Shown here: positions 10,154 to 19,705 of the stretch, piece by piece
How the letters are laid out: each line of letters opens with the position of its first letter
Position numbering within the stretch: the first letter of the stretch is position 1
Source of the DNA: Pseudomonas sp. Fl4BN1
GTDB taxonomy: Bacteria; Pseudomonadota; Gammaproteobacteria; Pseudomonadales; Pseudomonadaceae
Length of the DNA stretch: 64,000 bases
Direction of reading: 5' to 3'
Assembly (NCBI RefSeq): GCF_009908285.1
Contig: NZ_JAAARM010000004.1
Coordinates: 62,001 to 126,000, forward strand
The notes under the pieces: generated by a model
Told to the model about the DNA's origin: nothing
The model's input: the letters and a program-made list of their open reading frames with translations, nothing else
The model's database searches: none
Position numbers and translations under genes: made by a program

Positions 10154-11099
10154 TCAGGCGCTCCACGGTTTTGGCCCACATCTCATCCACCGGAGCCTGC
10201 AACTTCAACTCACCACCATCCGGCAGCGGCACCGTCAACATATAGGCATGGAGAAACAGACGCTTACCGCCCAGATCGCGAATCTCGCGAGTAAAGTCAT
10301 CATCGCCGTACTTGCTGTCACCGGCGATGCAATGTCCGGCATGCAAGGTGTGCACACGAATCTGGTGAGTCCGCCCAGTAACCGGCTTGGCCTCAACCAT
10401 GGTGGCGAAATCACCGAAGCGGCGCAGTACCTTGAACATCGTCAAGGCCTCCTTACCCTCCTCATTGACCTCCACCATGCGCTCACCGGAACGCAGGTTG
10501 CTCTTGAGCAGCGGCGCGCGCACCTGCTTCACCGCAGTCGTCCAGTGGCCACGGACCAAAGCCATATAACGCTTGTCCACACCATCACCACGCAACGCAG
10601 CGTGCAGATGGCGCAACATGCTGCGTTTTTTCGCAATCATCAGCAGACCGGAAGTATCACGGTCAAGGCGATGCACCAGCTCCAGCTCCTTGGTATCCGG
10701 GCGCAACTGCCGAAAGGCCTCGATCACCCCGAAGTTCAAGCCGCTGCCGCCATGCACGGCAATGCCGGCCGGCTTGTTGATCACAATCAGAGCCTTATCT
10801 TCGAAGACAATCGAGGCTTCCAGGCGCTGCAACAACCCTTGGGCCAAAGGCACCGGCTCATCGCGCTCAGGCACGCGCACCGGCGGCACGCGCACCACAT
10901 CACCGGCCTGCAGCTTGTACTCAGGCTTGATCCGACCCTTGTTCACTCGCACTTCGCCTTTGCGCAAAATGCGATAAATCAAGGTCTTGGGCACACCTTT
11001 GAGCCGAGCAAGAAGGAAGTTATCAATACGTTGGCCGGCATATTCCGGCGAGACCTCAAGCAATTGAACGCCAGGGGTCGAGGGGGCAGTAGTCGTCAT
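10143..11099 (-). CDS. rluC: 23S rRNA pseudouridine synthase RluC
   Basis: Makes pseudouridines at three sites (955, 2504, 2580) of 23S rRNA. The 318 residues consist of an N-terminal S4 RNA-binding domain (about 22-75) and the RluA-type catalytic domain with Asp146 in [11 protein letters not shown], followed by RTHQIRVH. It is divergent from rne, the same arrangement as in P. aeruginosa and E. coli, and heads the rluC-HAD-sppA operon. The long distance from rne is taken up by the rne leader. Confidence 0.94.
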   Translation of the reverse strand: MTTTAPSTPGVQLLEVSPEYAGQRIDNFLLARLKGVPKTLIYRILRKGEVRVNKGRIKPEYKLQAGDVVRVPPVRVPERDEPVPLAQGLLQRLEASIVFEDKALIVINKPAGIAVHGGSGLNFGVIEAFRQLRPDTKELELVHRLDRDTSGLLMIAKKRSMLRHLHAALRGDGVDKRYMALVRGHWTTAVKQVRAPLLKSNLRSGERMVEVNEEGKEALTMFKVLRRFGDFATMVEAKPVTGRTHQIRVHTLHAGHCIAGDSKYGDDDFTREIRDLGGKRLFLHAYMLTVPLPDGGELKLQAPVDEMWAKTVERLSAP

Positions 11100-11128
11100 A
11101 CCGCGAATGATAACAATTTTTTATGGAT

Positions 11129-11157
11129 TTGAAGCACTTAATGATTGCTGCTATAGT
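11129..11157 (+). promoter_or_regulatory. Sigma70 promoter of rne
   Basis: -35 TTGAAG (11129-11134), exactly 17 bp, -10 TATAGT (11152-11157). Both hexamers differ from consensus at one or two positions. Transcription would start near 11164, 650 nt before the rne start codon. Confidence 0.7.
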
Positions 11158-11163
11158 CGCGAA

Positions 11164-11812
11164 CGCCGCCAAAAGCGGCTGGACAGCGGAACAGCGGCAA
11201 CTAGCCGGCCCTGACCAACGCAATTCATAAGGGCGCAAGGCCGTCCTACGCAGCTCTCGCTACATACCGGAAGAGTTTGACGTTGTAACAAGCGCAGGTG
11301 ACATGAGGCCTGAAACCCGTAGAAAGCAGAGTGATCACTCGCCTTTTACGCAGCGATTAACGGCCAGTTCACAAAGTGCAGTCAGCGACTAACAACCCCA
11401 AGCGAAGGTTGTGGAAACAATGCCTTTAGCCATGATGCGTGACCTCCCCTTTCGGAGTTCACGGTAAATGCCAACCCGCTGCGGATTCTGCGCGCGGCAG
11501 CACCCGAATTATCAGGGATACGTGTAGGGTGGAGATGCACAACCGTCGGACTGTGTAGCATTAGGCTTTATCAAGACGCTTCATCTCGTCCACAGTTGCC
11601 GGTTGATTCCTCCTCCTGACAGACTTTTGCTTAAGCGGTGCCTTAGTCACCACAGCAAGCAGGACGCGTGAGTCGCGACTTCGTCCTTGTTACTTGGATG
11701 ATTCTCGCCAGACACTCGAGTGGACAACCACTCCTGACGCACCTGACACCGACCGTGAGAAGTCGTGTGTGCCGAACGCCGTTTCCGGCAGCCCGGAAAC
11801 CGACGGTACTAC
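11164..11812 (+). promoter_or_regulatory. Long structured 5' leader of rne (no gene in 11100-11812)
   Basis: About 650 nt between the predicted start site and the rne ATG with no convincing reading frame. The last 190 nt hold a row of hairpins: 11627-11658 (TTGCT/AGCAA enclosing GGTG/CACC), 11662-11686 (GGACG/CGTCC around the palindrome AGTCGCGACT), 11718-11733 (GAGTGG, ACAA loop, CCACTC) and 11781-11800 (GTTTCCGG, CAGC loop, CCGGAAAC). The last ends 12 bases before the ATG. In E. coli the 361-nt rne leader lets RNase E control its own mRNA; by analogy this leader probably does the same, but the sequence is not the enterobacterial one as far as I can tell. Confidence 0.6.
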
Positions 11813-14800
11813 ATGAAAAGAATGCTGATTAACGCAACTCAACCCGAAGAGTTGCGTGTTGCTCTGGTAGACGGCCAGCGCCTCTACGATCTGGACATCG
11901 AGTCCGGTGCACGCGAGCAGAAAAAGGCCAACATCTATAAAGGCCGAATCACTCGTATCGAACCTAGCCTCGAGGCTGCCTTTGTCGATTTCGGCTCTGA
12001 GCGCCACGGCTTCCTGCCCCTTAAAGAAATCTCCCGCGAATACTTCAAGAAAGCCCCCGAAGGCCGCGTCAACATTAAAGACGTCCTGAGCGAAGGCCAG
12101 GAAGTCATCGTTCAGGTCGAGAAAGAAGAGCGTGGCAACAAGGGTGCAGCCCTGACCACCTTCATCAGCCTGGCAGGTCGTTACCTGGTACTGATGCCGA
12201 ACAACCCGCGTGCCGGCGGCATCTCCCGTCGCATCGAAGGCGAAGAACGCAACGAACTGCGTGAAGCCCTGAACGGCCTGGTAGCACCTGCCGACATGGG
12301 TCTGATCGTGCGCACTGCCGGCCTGGGCCGCAGCAGCGAAGAAATGCAGTGGGACCTCGACTACCTGCTGCAACTCTGGACCGCCATCAAGGAAGCGTCC
12401 CTGGATCGCTCCGCGCCATTCCTGATCTACCAGGAAAGCAACGTGATCATCCGCGCGATCCGCGACTACCTGCGCCAGGACATCGGCGAAGTGCTGATCG
12501 ACAGCGTTGAAGCCCAGGACGAAGCCCTGACCTTCATCCGCCAGGTGATGCCGCAGTACGCCAGCAAGATCAAGCTCTACGAAGACAGCGTTCCGCTGTT
12601 CAACCGTTTCCAGATCGAAAGCCAGATCGAGACCGCTTTCCAGCGTGTGGTCGAACTGCCTTCCGGCGGCTCCATCGTCATCGACCCGACCGAAGCCCTG
12701 GTGTCCATCGACATCAACTCGGCGCGCGCCACCAAAGGCAGCGACATCGAGGAAACCGCTCTGCAGACCAACCTGGAAGCAGCGGAAGAAATCGCTCGCC
12801 AACTGCGTCTGCGGGACATCGGTGGCCTGATCGTCATCGACTTCATCGACATGACCCCAGCCAAGAACCAGCGCGCCGTGGAAGAGAAAGTCCGCGAATG
12901 CCTGGAAGCCGACCGCGCTCGCGTGCAGATCGGCCGCATTTCGCGCTTCGGCTTGCTGGAAATGTCTCGTCAGCGCCTGCGTCCGTCCCTGGGCGAAAGC
13001 AGCGGCATCGTCTGCCCTCGCTGCAACGGCACCGGCATCATCCGGGACGTCGAGTCGCTGTCCCTGGCGATCCTGCGCCTGATCGAAGAAGAAGCCCTGA
13101 AAGACCGCACCGCCGAAGTCCGCGCCCAAGTTCCGATTCCGGTTGCAGCCTTCCTGCTTAACGAAAAACGCAACTCGATCACCAAGATCGAACTGCGTAC
13201 CCGTGCTCGCATCGTCATTCTGCCGAACGACCACCTCGAAACTCCGCACTTCGAAGTTCAGCGTCTGCGCGATGACAGCCCGGAAGCCAGCACCAACCAG
13301 TCCAGCTACGAAATCGCTGCTGCCGCTGCCGAGACCGAGGAAGTTCAGCCTGTCGCCGCTACCCGCACCCTGGTTCGCCAGGAAGCGGCAGTGAAGACCG
13401 CACCGGCCCGCGCCAATGCACCAGTACCAACCGAAGCGCCTGCTCCAGTAGCCGCCCCAGCTCCGGTTATTGCTGAGCCAAGCCTGTTCAAAGGCCTGGT
13501 GAAGTCCCTGGTCAGCCTGTTCGCCACCAAGGAAGAGCCAGCGGCTCCAGTTGTGGTCGAAAAGCCAGTGACCGAGCGCGCACCTCGCAGCAATGAAGAA
13601 CAACGTCGCAATGGCCGCCAACAGAGCCGCAACCGTAACGGTCGCCGCGATGAAGAGCGTAAGCCACGCGAAGAACGTGCTCCGCGTGAAGAACGCGCAC
13701 CACGGGAAGAGCGCCAGCCACGTGAAGCTCGCGAAGCCCGTGAAGAAGTTCAAAGCGTAGCCCGCGAAGAGCGTGCACCACGTGCACCGCGTGAAGAACG
13801 TCAACCACGTGCCCCTCGTGAAGATCGCAAGCCACGCGGTGAGCGTGAAGAGCGCGTTCGCGAACTGCGTGAGCCTCTGGATGCCGCTCCAGCTGCAGCC
13901 GCCGCTACCGCAGCAGTTGCTGTTGCCGAAGAACGTCCGGCTCGCCAGCCTCGTGAAGAGCGCCAGCCGCGTCCGCCACGTGAAGAGCGTCAACCACGTG
14001 CCGAGCAGGCTCAAGCCGCAGACATCAGCGAAGAAGAAGCTCTGCCGAACGAAGAGCAATTGCAGGAAGATGGCCAGGACAACGCCGAAGGCGAACGTCC
14101 ACGTCGTCGCTCCCGCGGCCAGCGTCGTCGCAGCAACCGTCGCGAGCGTCAGCGTGATGCCAACGGCAATGAGATCGAAGGCTCGGAAGAAAACGCCGAA
14201 GAGCCAAGCAGCGCCGATCTGGCCACAGGCCTGGCGGCTACCACTAGCGTTGCCAGCATCGCCAACACTGCAGCCGAAGCGCACCAGCAAGCCGAACGCG
14301 CTACCGCTACCGCTGCAGAGCAGGCTCCAGAAGCGCCTGCAGTCGAAGCTACAACACCGGTGGAAGCAGCTGCTGCCCCGGCAATCGAGGTCGCTCCAGT
14401 TGTTGAAGAGCCCGCCCAGGTTGAAGCTGCTGCCGAACCAGCGGTAGTTGTCGAAGCTCAGCCAGTGGTTGCCGAACAGCCTGCAGAACCTGCGGTTCAA
14501 GCACCAGTCGCTGAAGAAAAAACCAGCGCGCCGACTCAGGAAGCTCCAGCCCCTGCTGCTGAGCCTGTAGCAGTCGAGCAACCTGTGGTTGCCCAGCAGC
14601 CAGCTCAGGTTGAAGAACCTGCTCCGGTTGTAGCCCCTGTAGTTGCCGAAGCTCCAGCTCCGGTGGTCGAGGCGGCTCCGGCCAGTGCCCTGACCAGCAA
14701 CGGCCGTGCACCTAACGACCCACGTGAAGTGCGTCGTCGCAAGCGTGAAGCCGAGCGCCTGCAGAAGGAAGCCGAACTAGCTGCCGCTGCCGCCCCGGTG

Positions 14801-15016
14801 GCCGCTGTGGTCGCTGCCGAGCCCGCTCCGGTAGAAGCACCAGTGGTCGTCGAGGCCGCTCCTGCTCCTGTCGAAGTGGCTGAAGCTGCACCAACCGCAG
14901 AGCCTGTGGCAGAGCAACCGGCCCCAGTGGTCGAGGCTCCACACGCTGTCGAGCACGCAGTTGAGCACGCAGTACACACCGAGGAAGAACAGCACGAGCC
15001 TAAACCTCTCGCCTGA
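11813..15016 (+). CDS. rne: Ribonuclease E
   Basis: Essential endoribonuclease for mRNA decay and rRNA/tRNA maturation and scaffold of the RNA degradosome. 1067 residues: S1 RNA-binding domain (about 36-120), 5'-sensor/RNase H-like region, the DNase I-like catalytic part with VSIDINS and VIDFIDM carrying the Mg-binding aspartates, and the zinc-link CPRCNGTG (Cys401, Cys404). From about residue 510 the protein is disordered: an Arg/Glu-rich block with many PREER-type repeats (about 600-740), a [18 protein letters not shown] basic patch, a long Ala/Pro/Val/Glu stretch, and near the end [16 protein letters not shown]. The ATG at 11813 starts [10 protein letters not shown] as in other RNase E; no Shine-Dalgarno is visible and a hairpin stands in its place. 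Confidence 0.97.
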   Translation: MKRMLINATQPEELRVALVDGQRLYDLDIESGAREQKKANIYKGRITRIEPSLEAAFVDFGSERHGFLPLKEISREYFKKAPEGRVNIKDVLSEGQEVIVQVEKEERGNKGAALTTFISLAGRYLVLMPNNPRAGGISRRIEGEERNELREALNGLVAPADMGLIVRTAGLGRSSEEMQWDLDYLLQLWTAIKEASLDRSAPFLIYQESNVIIRAIRDYLRQDIGEVLIDSVEAQDEALTFIRQVMPQYASKIKLYEDSVPLFNRFQIESQIETAFQRVVELPSGGSIVIDPTEALVSIDINSARATKGSDIEETALQTNLEAAEEIARQLRLRDIGGLIVIDFIDMTPAKNQRAVEEKVRECLEADRARVQIGRISRFGLLEMSRQRLRPSLGESSGIVCPRCNGTGIIRDVESLSLAILRLIEEEALKDRTAEVRAQVPIPVAAFLLNEKRNSITKIELRTRARIVILPNDHLETPHFEVQRLRDDSPEASTNQSSYEIAAAAAETEEVQPVAATRTLVRQEAAVKTAPARANAPVPTEAPAPVAAPAPVIAEPSLFKGLVKSLVSLFATKEEPAAPVVVEKPVTERAPRSNEEQRRNGRQQSRNRNGRRDEERKPREERAPREERAPREERQPREAREAREEVQSVAREERAPRAPREERQPRAPREDRKPRGEREERVRELREPLDAAPAAAAATAAVAVAEERPARQPREERQPRPPREERQPRAEQAQAADISEEEALPNEEQLQEDGQDNAEGERPRRRSRGQRRRSNRRERQRDANGNEIEGSEENAEEPSSADLATGLAATTSVASIANTAAEAHQQAERATATAAEQAPEAPAVEATTPVEAAAAPAIEVAPVVEEPAQVEAAAEPAVVVEAQPVVAEQPAEPAVQAPVAEEKTSAPTQEAPAPAAEPVAVEQPVVAQQPAQVEEPAPVVAPVVAEAPAPVVEAAPASALTSNGRAPNDPREVRRRKREAERLQKEAELAAAAAPVAAVVAAEPAPVEAPVVVEAAPAPVEVAEAAPTAEPVAEQPAPVVEAPHAVEHAVEHAVHTEEEQHEPKPLA
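13648..14010 (+). repeat. Degenerate PREER-coding repeats inside rne
   Basis: The stretch encodes more than ten variants of Pro-Arg-Glu-Glu-Arg (for example [30 protein letters not shown]) with related codons, so the DNA itself is a loosely repeated array of CCACGTGAAGAGCG-like units. Pseudomonas RNase E is known to carry REER repeats as RNA/protein contact motifs in its disordered tail. Confidence 0.7.
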
Positions 15017-15034
15017 TTCCATCGGCCAATGAAA

Positions 15035-15071
15035 AAGCCCCGCCCGGGTAACCGGGCGGGGCTTTTTTTAT
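15035..15071 (+). terminator. Intrinsic terminator after rne
   Basis: Perfect 13-bp stem AAGCCCCGCCCGG (15035-15047), loop GTAA, CCGGGCGGGGCTT (15052-15064), followed by a T run to 15069. An A run precedes the stem, so it can also work for the minus-strand operon ending at 15083. Confidence 0.93.
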
Positions 15072-15082
15072 CTCTGTACGAT

Positions 15083-15679
15083 TCAACGATCCCGATAGAT
15101 CAATGCCTGGGGCAGGTCCACATCCCATACCACGCCCGGATCCGTCACCGGCACCTCGATCACGCTCCCCGAAGCGAACAGGAGCCTGGCACCGCGATCA
15201 CCGGACAAGCCTTGCAACGCTGCACCATAGGCCCGGCCGAACCCCACCGGATGCCCCAGATCAGCACCCAGCCGTGGCACGCTGATACCGTCCTCGGTTA
15301 GCGCCTCGATCACCTGCCTCACCGTAGAGGGCAAGATAAAGGGCATATCTCCCAGCAACACCAGCCAGCCATCGGCATCGGCACAAGCAGCGACCGCCGC
15401 CGCCAGGCTATGCCCCATCCCGGCAGAATCCAGCAACAACACCTGGCAGCCGTAGGCCCGCGCCAGATCCGCCACCTGCGGTCGATCCGCAGTGGTTACC
15501 AGCACTCGCCGAAGCACTTGCGCAGGCAGATTGACCAGCACCTGTTCCAATACAGAACGCACCACGCCATCACGCCCTCGACAAGGTGCCAGCAACTTGT
15601 CCTGATCAGCCCCCGCCGCCTGGCGATAACGACGGCCCTGCCCTGCCGCCAGAATGACTGCACTTGGCGCTGGGCTCAC
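15083..15679 (-). CDS. MobA/MocA-like molybdenum cofactor nucleotidyltransferase
   Basis: 198-residue NTP transferase domain protein. It begins SAVILAAGQGRRY, with the nucleotide-binding LAAGxGxR motif at 10-17, and has LLGDMPFI as the metal-binding aspartate motif and GHPVGFGR later. This is the MocA type, which transfers CMP to molybdopterin to form the cytosine dinucleotide cofactor of molybdenum hydroxylases. It overlaps the end of xdhC by 4 bp and closes the operon for the molybdenum enzyme upstream, so it probably makes or matures the cofactor of that enzyme. Confidence 0.88.
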   Translation of the reverse strand: MSPAPSAVILAAGQGRRYRQAAGADQDKLLAPCRGRDGVVRSVLEQVLVNLPAQVLRRVLVTTADRPQVADLARAYGCQVLLLDSAGMGHSLAAAVAACADADGWLVLLGDMPFILPSTVRQVIEALTEDGISVPRLGADLGHPVGFGRAYGAALQGLSGDRGARLLFASGSVIEVPVTDPGVVWDVDLPQALIYRDR

Positions 15680-16671
15680 GTCGTAGCCTCGCCGACTCGC
15701 AGCAGCGACTTCTTTTGCAAGAGCTCAACGCCATTCTTGATCGCTACGATTTCTGCCATCAGCGACAACGCGATCTCCGCCGGCGTATGACTGCCGATAT
15801 GCAGGCCAACCGGCCCGTGCAAACGCTCAATGGCTTGCTCCGACAAACCTAGCAGAGCCAGATGGCCTCGGCGCTTGCGAGTGTTGGCCCGAGACCCCAG
15901 GGCTCCGACATAAAACGCCCGGGAATCGAGCGCCGTCAGCAGGGCCATGTCATCCAGACGCGGATCATGGGTCAAGGCGACCACAGCAGTACGCTCGTCA
16001 GGCTCGATACTCAACACCGCATCGTCAGGCATGCCGGCAACAAATCGGCCATCCCGGTCGTCCCAGCCGTGAACAAACTCCTGTCGCGGGTCGCAGACCA
16101 ATACCTCGAAATCCAGCAAGCGAGCCATTTGCGCCACATACCGGGACAACTGCCCCGCGCCGATCAGCAGCAGACGCCAGCGCGGCCCGTAAATCGCCCG
16201 CAAGGTAAGTCCGTCAAACGCCAGTTCATCGGTCTTGCTTGCCGCCTTGAGCTGTACCTCACCACTGCTCAGGCTTAACTCCCGAGCCACGATCTGATGC
16301 GCCTCGCAACGCTCCAGCAACTCAGCAACCCAACCCGGATCGCCGACCGGCTCTTCAGTCAGGCGCAAAGTACCACCGCATGGCAGACCGAAACGCGCCG
16401 CCTCCTCCAGGGTCACGCCATAGGTCACCAACTGCACTGGTGGCCCAGCCCCGAGCAAGCGCTCACGTCCCTGGCGCGTAATCAGGTCGTCCTCGATACA
16501 ACCGCCAGACACCGAGCCGATCACCACCCCATCATCGCGCAAGGCCAGCATGGCTCCCGGTGGGCGGGGTGCACTGCCCCAAGTCTGAACCACGGTATAA
16601 AGCACCACCGCCCGCCCGGCACGGCGCCATTCCAGGACACTGCGCAGGACATTCAGGTCGACGCTGTCCAT
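15676..16671 (-). CDS. xdhC: XdhC-family molybdenum cofactor insertion protein
   Basis: 331 residues. The XdhC/CoxI domain lies in the first 90 residues (VQTWGSAPRPPGAMLAL, SGGCIEDDL), followed by a Rossmann-like XdhC_C domain (LLIGAGQLSRYVAQMA; LDDMALLTAL; GALGSRANTRKRR; HGPVGLHIGSHTPAEIALS). Such proteins bind sulfurated Mo cofactor and insert it into xanthine-dehydrogenase-type enzymes. The start at 16669-16671 was chosen because the family similarity starts there and the ATG overlaps the TGA of the molybdenum subunit by one base, so the two are coupled. Confidence 0.93.
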   Translation of the reverse strand: MDSVDLNVLRSVLEWRRAGRAVVLYTVVQTWGSAPRPPGAMLALRDDGVVIGSVSGGCIEDDLITRQGRERLLGAGPPVQLVTYGVTLEEAARFGLPCGGTLRLTEEPVGDPGWVAELLERCEAHQIVARELSLSSGEVQLKAASKTDELAFDGLTLRAIYGPRWRLLLIGAGQLSRYVAQMARLLDFEVLVCDPRQEFVHGWDDRDGRFVAGMPDDAVLSIEPDERTAVVALTHDPRLDDMALLTALDSRAFYVGALGSRANTRKRRGHLALLGLSEQAIERLHGPVGLHIGSHTPAEIALSLMAEIVAIKNGVELLQKKSLLRVGEATT

Positions 16672-18986
16672 CAGGCGCTCCCCTGCCGCCAGCCCTGCAG
16701 CTGGTAGCGCACCGGCAGGTTGCGAATACGCTTGCCGGTAGCCGCGAAGATCGCGTTGCACAGCGCCGGCGCAATGGGCGGCACGCCAGGCTCACCGACA
16801 CCGCCCAACGGCACATCCCCTGGTGGCGTGACCAGATGCACCTGCACCTGTTTCGGCGCCAGGGACATGCGCGCCACTTCATACATATGGAAGTTGTCCT
16901 GCTGGACCTTGCCGTCCTTGAAGCTGATTTCCCCCAGCACCGCATTGCCCAAGCCCATGACGCAGGCACCCTCGAACTGCGAGCGGATACGTTCGGGGTT
17001 GATCTGCGGACCACAATCCACGGCGATATCGGCCTGGTGCACGATCAACGTGCCATCTTCCTTGACCTCCACCTCGATCACCGCCGCTACATAGGTCACG
17101 AAACTGTAATGCACCGCCAGCCCCAGACCTCGCCCCTTGGCCAGAGAGCGCCCCCAACCGGCAGCCTTGGCCGCGGTTTCGAGCACCGCGCGCAGACGCC
17201 CGGTATCGATGGGATAGCGCTCGGGGGATTCACCGTAGTTCCACTCTTCGCTCAAGGTTCGCGGATCAATCTGACGATCCGCCCCCAACAACTTGAGCTG
17301 GTACTGCAACGAGTCCTGGCCGGCTTTATGAGCCAGTTCATCGACAAAGCTCTGGATGGCGAAGCCATGGGGAATGTTCGACACCGAACGGTACCAACCG
17401 ACCCGGGTATGAGCGACGGCCTCAGGATTCTCCAGGCGCACGTTGGGAATCGCATAGGCCATGTTGGTGAAGCCCATCCCCAGTTCGAAGGCGCCCTCAT
17501 GGTTCATCCCCGGGGCGAACAACGCGGTGATACTCGGCGCCACGGTGCGATGCAGCCACGCCACTGGCATGCCGTCCTTGTTCAGCCCGGCCTTGAGGTA
17601 CTCCGCCGACACCGTATGAAAGTAGGAGTTGTGGATATCGTCTTCCCGGGTCCATTGCACCCGCACCGCCTTGCCGGGAAACGCCTTGGCCAGGATCGCC
17701 GCCTCAAGAATGAAGTCCGGCTTGGATTTGCGACCAAAGCCACCACCCAACAAGGTGACATTCACAGTGACCTGCTCAAAGCCTATTCCCAGCCTCTCGG
17801 CAATCCGCTCACGGGTAACCTGAGGCGCCTGACTCGGCGCCCAGACCTCACATCGCCCCCCCTCGAAGCGGGCCACGGCGACCATCGGCTCCATCGGTGC
17901 CTGGGCCAGGTGCGGCAGGTAATAGGTCGCCTCCAGGCTGCTCTCAGCACTCCCCAGAGCCTCATCGAGACTTCCGGTGCTGCGCACCACCTTGCCCGGT
18001 TTTTGCGCCGCCGCCTCCAGCGCCTTGCGGTACTCAATGGAGTTGTAACCGGCATTGACCCCGTCGTCCCACTCGATCAGCAACGCATCGCGGCCCTTGA
18101 TCGCCGCCCAGGTATTGCTCGCCACCACGGCCACGCCGCCCAGGGGCTGGAACTCGGAAGGCAGAGGACGACTGTCAATGGGCATGACCTTGATCACCCC
18201 CGGAACCTTCAGCGCCGCACTGTCATCGACGGACTTGACCGTGCCGCCATAAACCCGGGGACGGGCCACTGCCGCGAACAGCATGCCGTCAAAATGCACA
18301 TCCGCGCCGTACACCGCGCGCCCATTGACGATGTCCTGCCCATCAATCGCGCGGGCGGCCTCCTTGCCGATATAGCGAAACTCCGCAGGCTGCTTCAGTC
18401 GCAAGCTGTCTTGCGCCGGGACTGCCAAAGCCCCTGCTGCAACGGCCAGGGCGCCATAACCCAGCTCACGCCCCGTGGGCTGGTGAACAACCTTGTGCAA
18501 CTGCGCCCGGCATTCCGCCAGCGGTACCTGCCACTGTTCGGCGGCCGCCTGCTCCAACATCGCCCGCGCCGCAGCACCGCAACGGCGCATGGGTTCATAC
18601 CAGTGGCGCATGCTGCGGGAGCCGTCGGTGTCCTGGTTGCCAAAACGCACCTCGTCCCCCGGTGCCTGGCTGACCTTGACCAGCGCCCAGTCAGCGTCCA
18701 GTTCGTCGGCCACCACCATGCTCAGGCTGGTGCGCACGCCCTGGCCCATTTCCGAGCGATTGCAGACCACAGTCACGCTGCCGTCAGCGGCGATGCTCAC
18801 ATAAACCTTGGGATCATCGACCCAACCATGGGGCATGCCATCGGCACCGAACTTCTTGTCCTCGGCGAATGCGTCCTGCCACCCCCAACTGGCCGCCAGC
18901 ACCAGGGCCCCGGTGGCGCCCACGCCTTTGAGAAAGCCCCGACGACTCAGGTTGCCGAGGGCAAAATCACTCGGTAAACGGTTCAT
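16671..18986 (-). CDS. Molybdopterin-binding subunit of an isoquinoline 1-oxidoreductase/aldehyde oxidase-type hydroxylase
   Basis: 771 residues. The N-terminus has a twin-arginine signal (SRRGFLKG, residues 14-21, followed by an Ala/Leu-rich segment), so the enzyme is exported folded to the periplasm. The body shows the two Ald_Xan_dh_C2 domains: DGMPHGWVDDPKVYVSI start, QAPMEPMVAVA, GGGFGRKSKPD, and the C-terminal VPLGGVGEPGVPPIAPALCNA motif with the Glu that acts at the Mo site. It pairs with the 2Fe-2S subunit (4-bp ATGA overlap) and XdhC. This matches the IorB family; the true substrate (N-heterocycle or aldehyde) is not deducible. No cytochrome c subunit gene lies in the operon. Confidence 0.92.
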   Translation of the reverse strand: MNRLPSDFALGNLSRRGFLKGVGATGALVLAASWGWQDAFAEDKKFGADGMPHGWVDDPKVYVSIAADGSVTVVCNRSEMGQGVRTSLSMVVADELDADWALVKVSQAPGDEVRFGNQDTDGSRSMRHWYEPMRRCGAAARAMLEQAAAEQWQVPLAECRAQLHKVVHQPTGRELGYGALAVAAGALAVPAQDSLRLKQPAEFRYIGKEAARAIDGQDIVNGRAVYGADVHFDGMLFAAVARPRVYGGTVKSVDDSAALKVPGVIKVMPIDSRPLPSEFQPLGGVAVVASNTWAAIKGRDALLIEWDDGVNAGYNSIEYRKALEAAAQKPGKVVRSTGSLDEALGSAESSLEATYYLPHLAQAPMEPMVAVARFEGGRCEVWAPSQAPQVTRERIAERLGIGFEQVTVNVTLLGGGFGRKSKPDFILEAAILAKAFPGKAVRVQWTREDDIHNSYFHTVSAEYLKAGLNKDGMPVAWLHRTVAPSITALFAPGMNHEGAFELGMGFTNMAYAIPNVRLENPEAVAHTRVGWYRSVSNIPHGFAIQSFVDELAHKAGQDSLQYQLKLLGADRQIDPRTLSEEWNYGESPERYPIDTGRLRAVLETAAKAAGWGRSLAKGRGLGLAVHYSFVTYVAAVIEVEVKEDGTLIVHQADIAVDCGPQINPERIRSQFEGACVMGLGNAVLGEISFKDGKVQQDNFHMYEVARMSLAPKQVQVHLVTPPGDVPLGGVGEPGVPPIAPALCNAIFAATGKRIRNLPVRYQLQGWRQGSA

Positions 18987-19453
18987 GCCTTGGCCTCCTG
19001 CAGATGGCTGGACGCCCGGCGGATCGCAGTCTTGATCCGGTTGTAGGTACCGCAGCGACAGATATTGCCAAGCATCGCTTCTTCGATCTGCTCGTCGCTG
19101 GGATTGGGGTGAGTCTTGAGCAAGGCAGTGGCGGACATGATCTGCCCGCCCTGGCAGTAACCGCACTGGGCCACCGCCGTATCGAGCCACGCCTGTTGCA
19201 CCACCTGCCCCACCGGATCGGTGTGCAGGTTGTCGATGGTGCTGACGTTCTTGCCCTGCACCGAGCCGATCGGGGTGATGCAGCTGCGTGCCGGGGAACC
19301 GTCGATGTGGATTGTGCAGGCACCGCACAGGCCCATGCCGCAGCCGAACTTGGTGCCGTTGTAGCCCGCCACGTCGCGGATTACCCACAACAGCGGCATG
19401 TCCTCGGTAACGTCCAGTGGATGATCTTGACCGTTGAGCTTCAGGGTAATCAT
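18983..19453 (-). CDS. 2Fe-2S subunit of the molybdenum hydroxylase (IorA-like)
   Basis: 156 residues carrying two [2Fe-2S] clusters: the plant-ferredoxin type with Cys38, Cys43, Cys46 and Cys58, and the helical domain with Cys97, Cys100, Cys132 and Cys134 (QCGYCQGG, CRCGTY). It moves electrons from the Mo site to an unknown acceptor. I chose the start at 19451-19453 (MITLKLNGQDHPL) because family members begin there; the upstream in-frame sequence looks non-coding and no good Shine-Dalgarno is seen. It has no signal peptide and would be carried out by the Tat signal of its partner. Confidence 0.92.
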   Translation of the reverse strand: MITLKLNGQDHPLDVTEDMPLLWVIRDVAGYNGTKFGCGMGLCGACTIHIDGSPARSCITPIGSVQGKNVSTIDNLHTDPVGQVVQQAWLDTAVAQCGYCQGGQIMSATALLKTHPNPSDEQIEEAMLGNICRCGTYNRIKTAIRRASSHLQEAKA

Positions 19454-19630
19454 GGGCACGCCCGCATTCTGTGAGGTGATGGGGTCAAGCCATCTGCCGC
19501 GCAATACCGCGGCTGCGGTGCACGCAGATCGGCTCAGGCTAATCAGGCTCTCTTATGAAGGCTGGGCTTCACTGGGCCTTTGAGAAGAACAAACATTGCA
19601 TTCTTGGCTTGCTAAGTTAAGCCGCAATTA

Positions 19631-19668
19631 ACAAAAAAGCCTTGCCCGAACGTCAGCCGGGCAAGGCT
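19631..19668 (-). terminator. Terminator of the murB operon
   Basis: Stem AGCCTTGCCCG (19638-19648) and CGGGCAAGGCT (19657-19667) with a short loop; on the minus strand it is followed by TTTTTTG. It lies about 40 bp after the murB stop. Confidence 0.88.
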
Positions 19669-19705
19669 CTTGATGATTCCTGAAAGCGCTATCAGCGGAC
19701 CATGC

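Noticed and set aside
11690..14581. A very long open frame (963 codons) on the strand opposite rne
   Set aside because: It mirrors the codon use of rne; the translation is a low-complexity mix of Phe, Cys, Gly and Ala without any domain, and rne itself is unmistakable.
15083..19453. Possible horizontal island for the molybdenum hydroxylase operon
   Set aside because: Codon use and GC look like those of the neighbours, and there is no integrase, tRNA site or flanking repeat.
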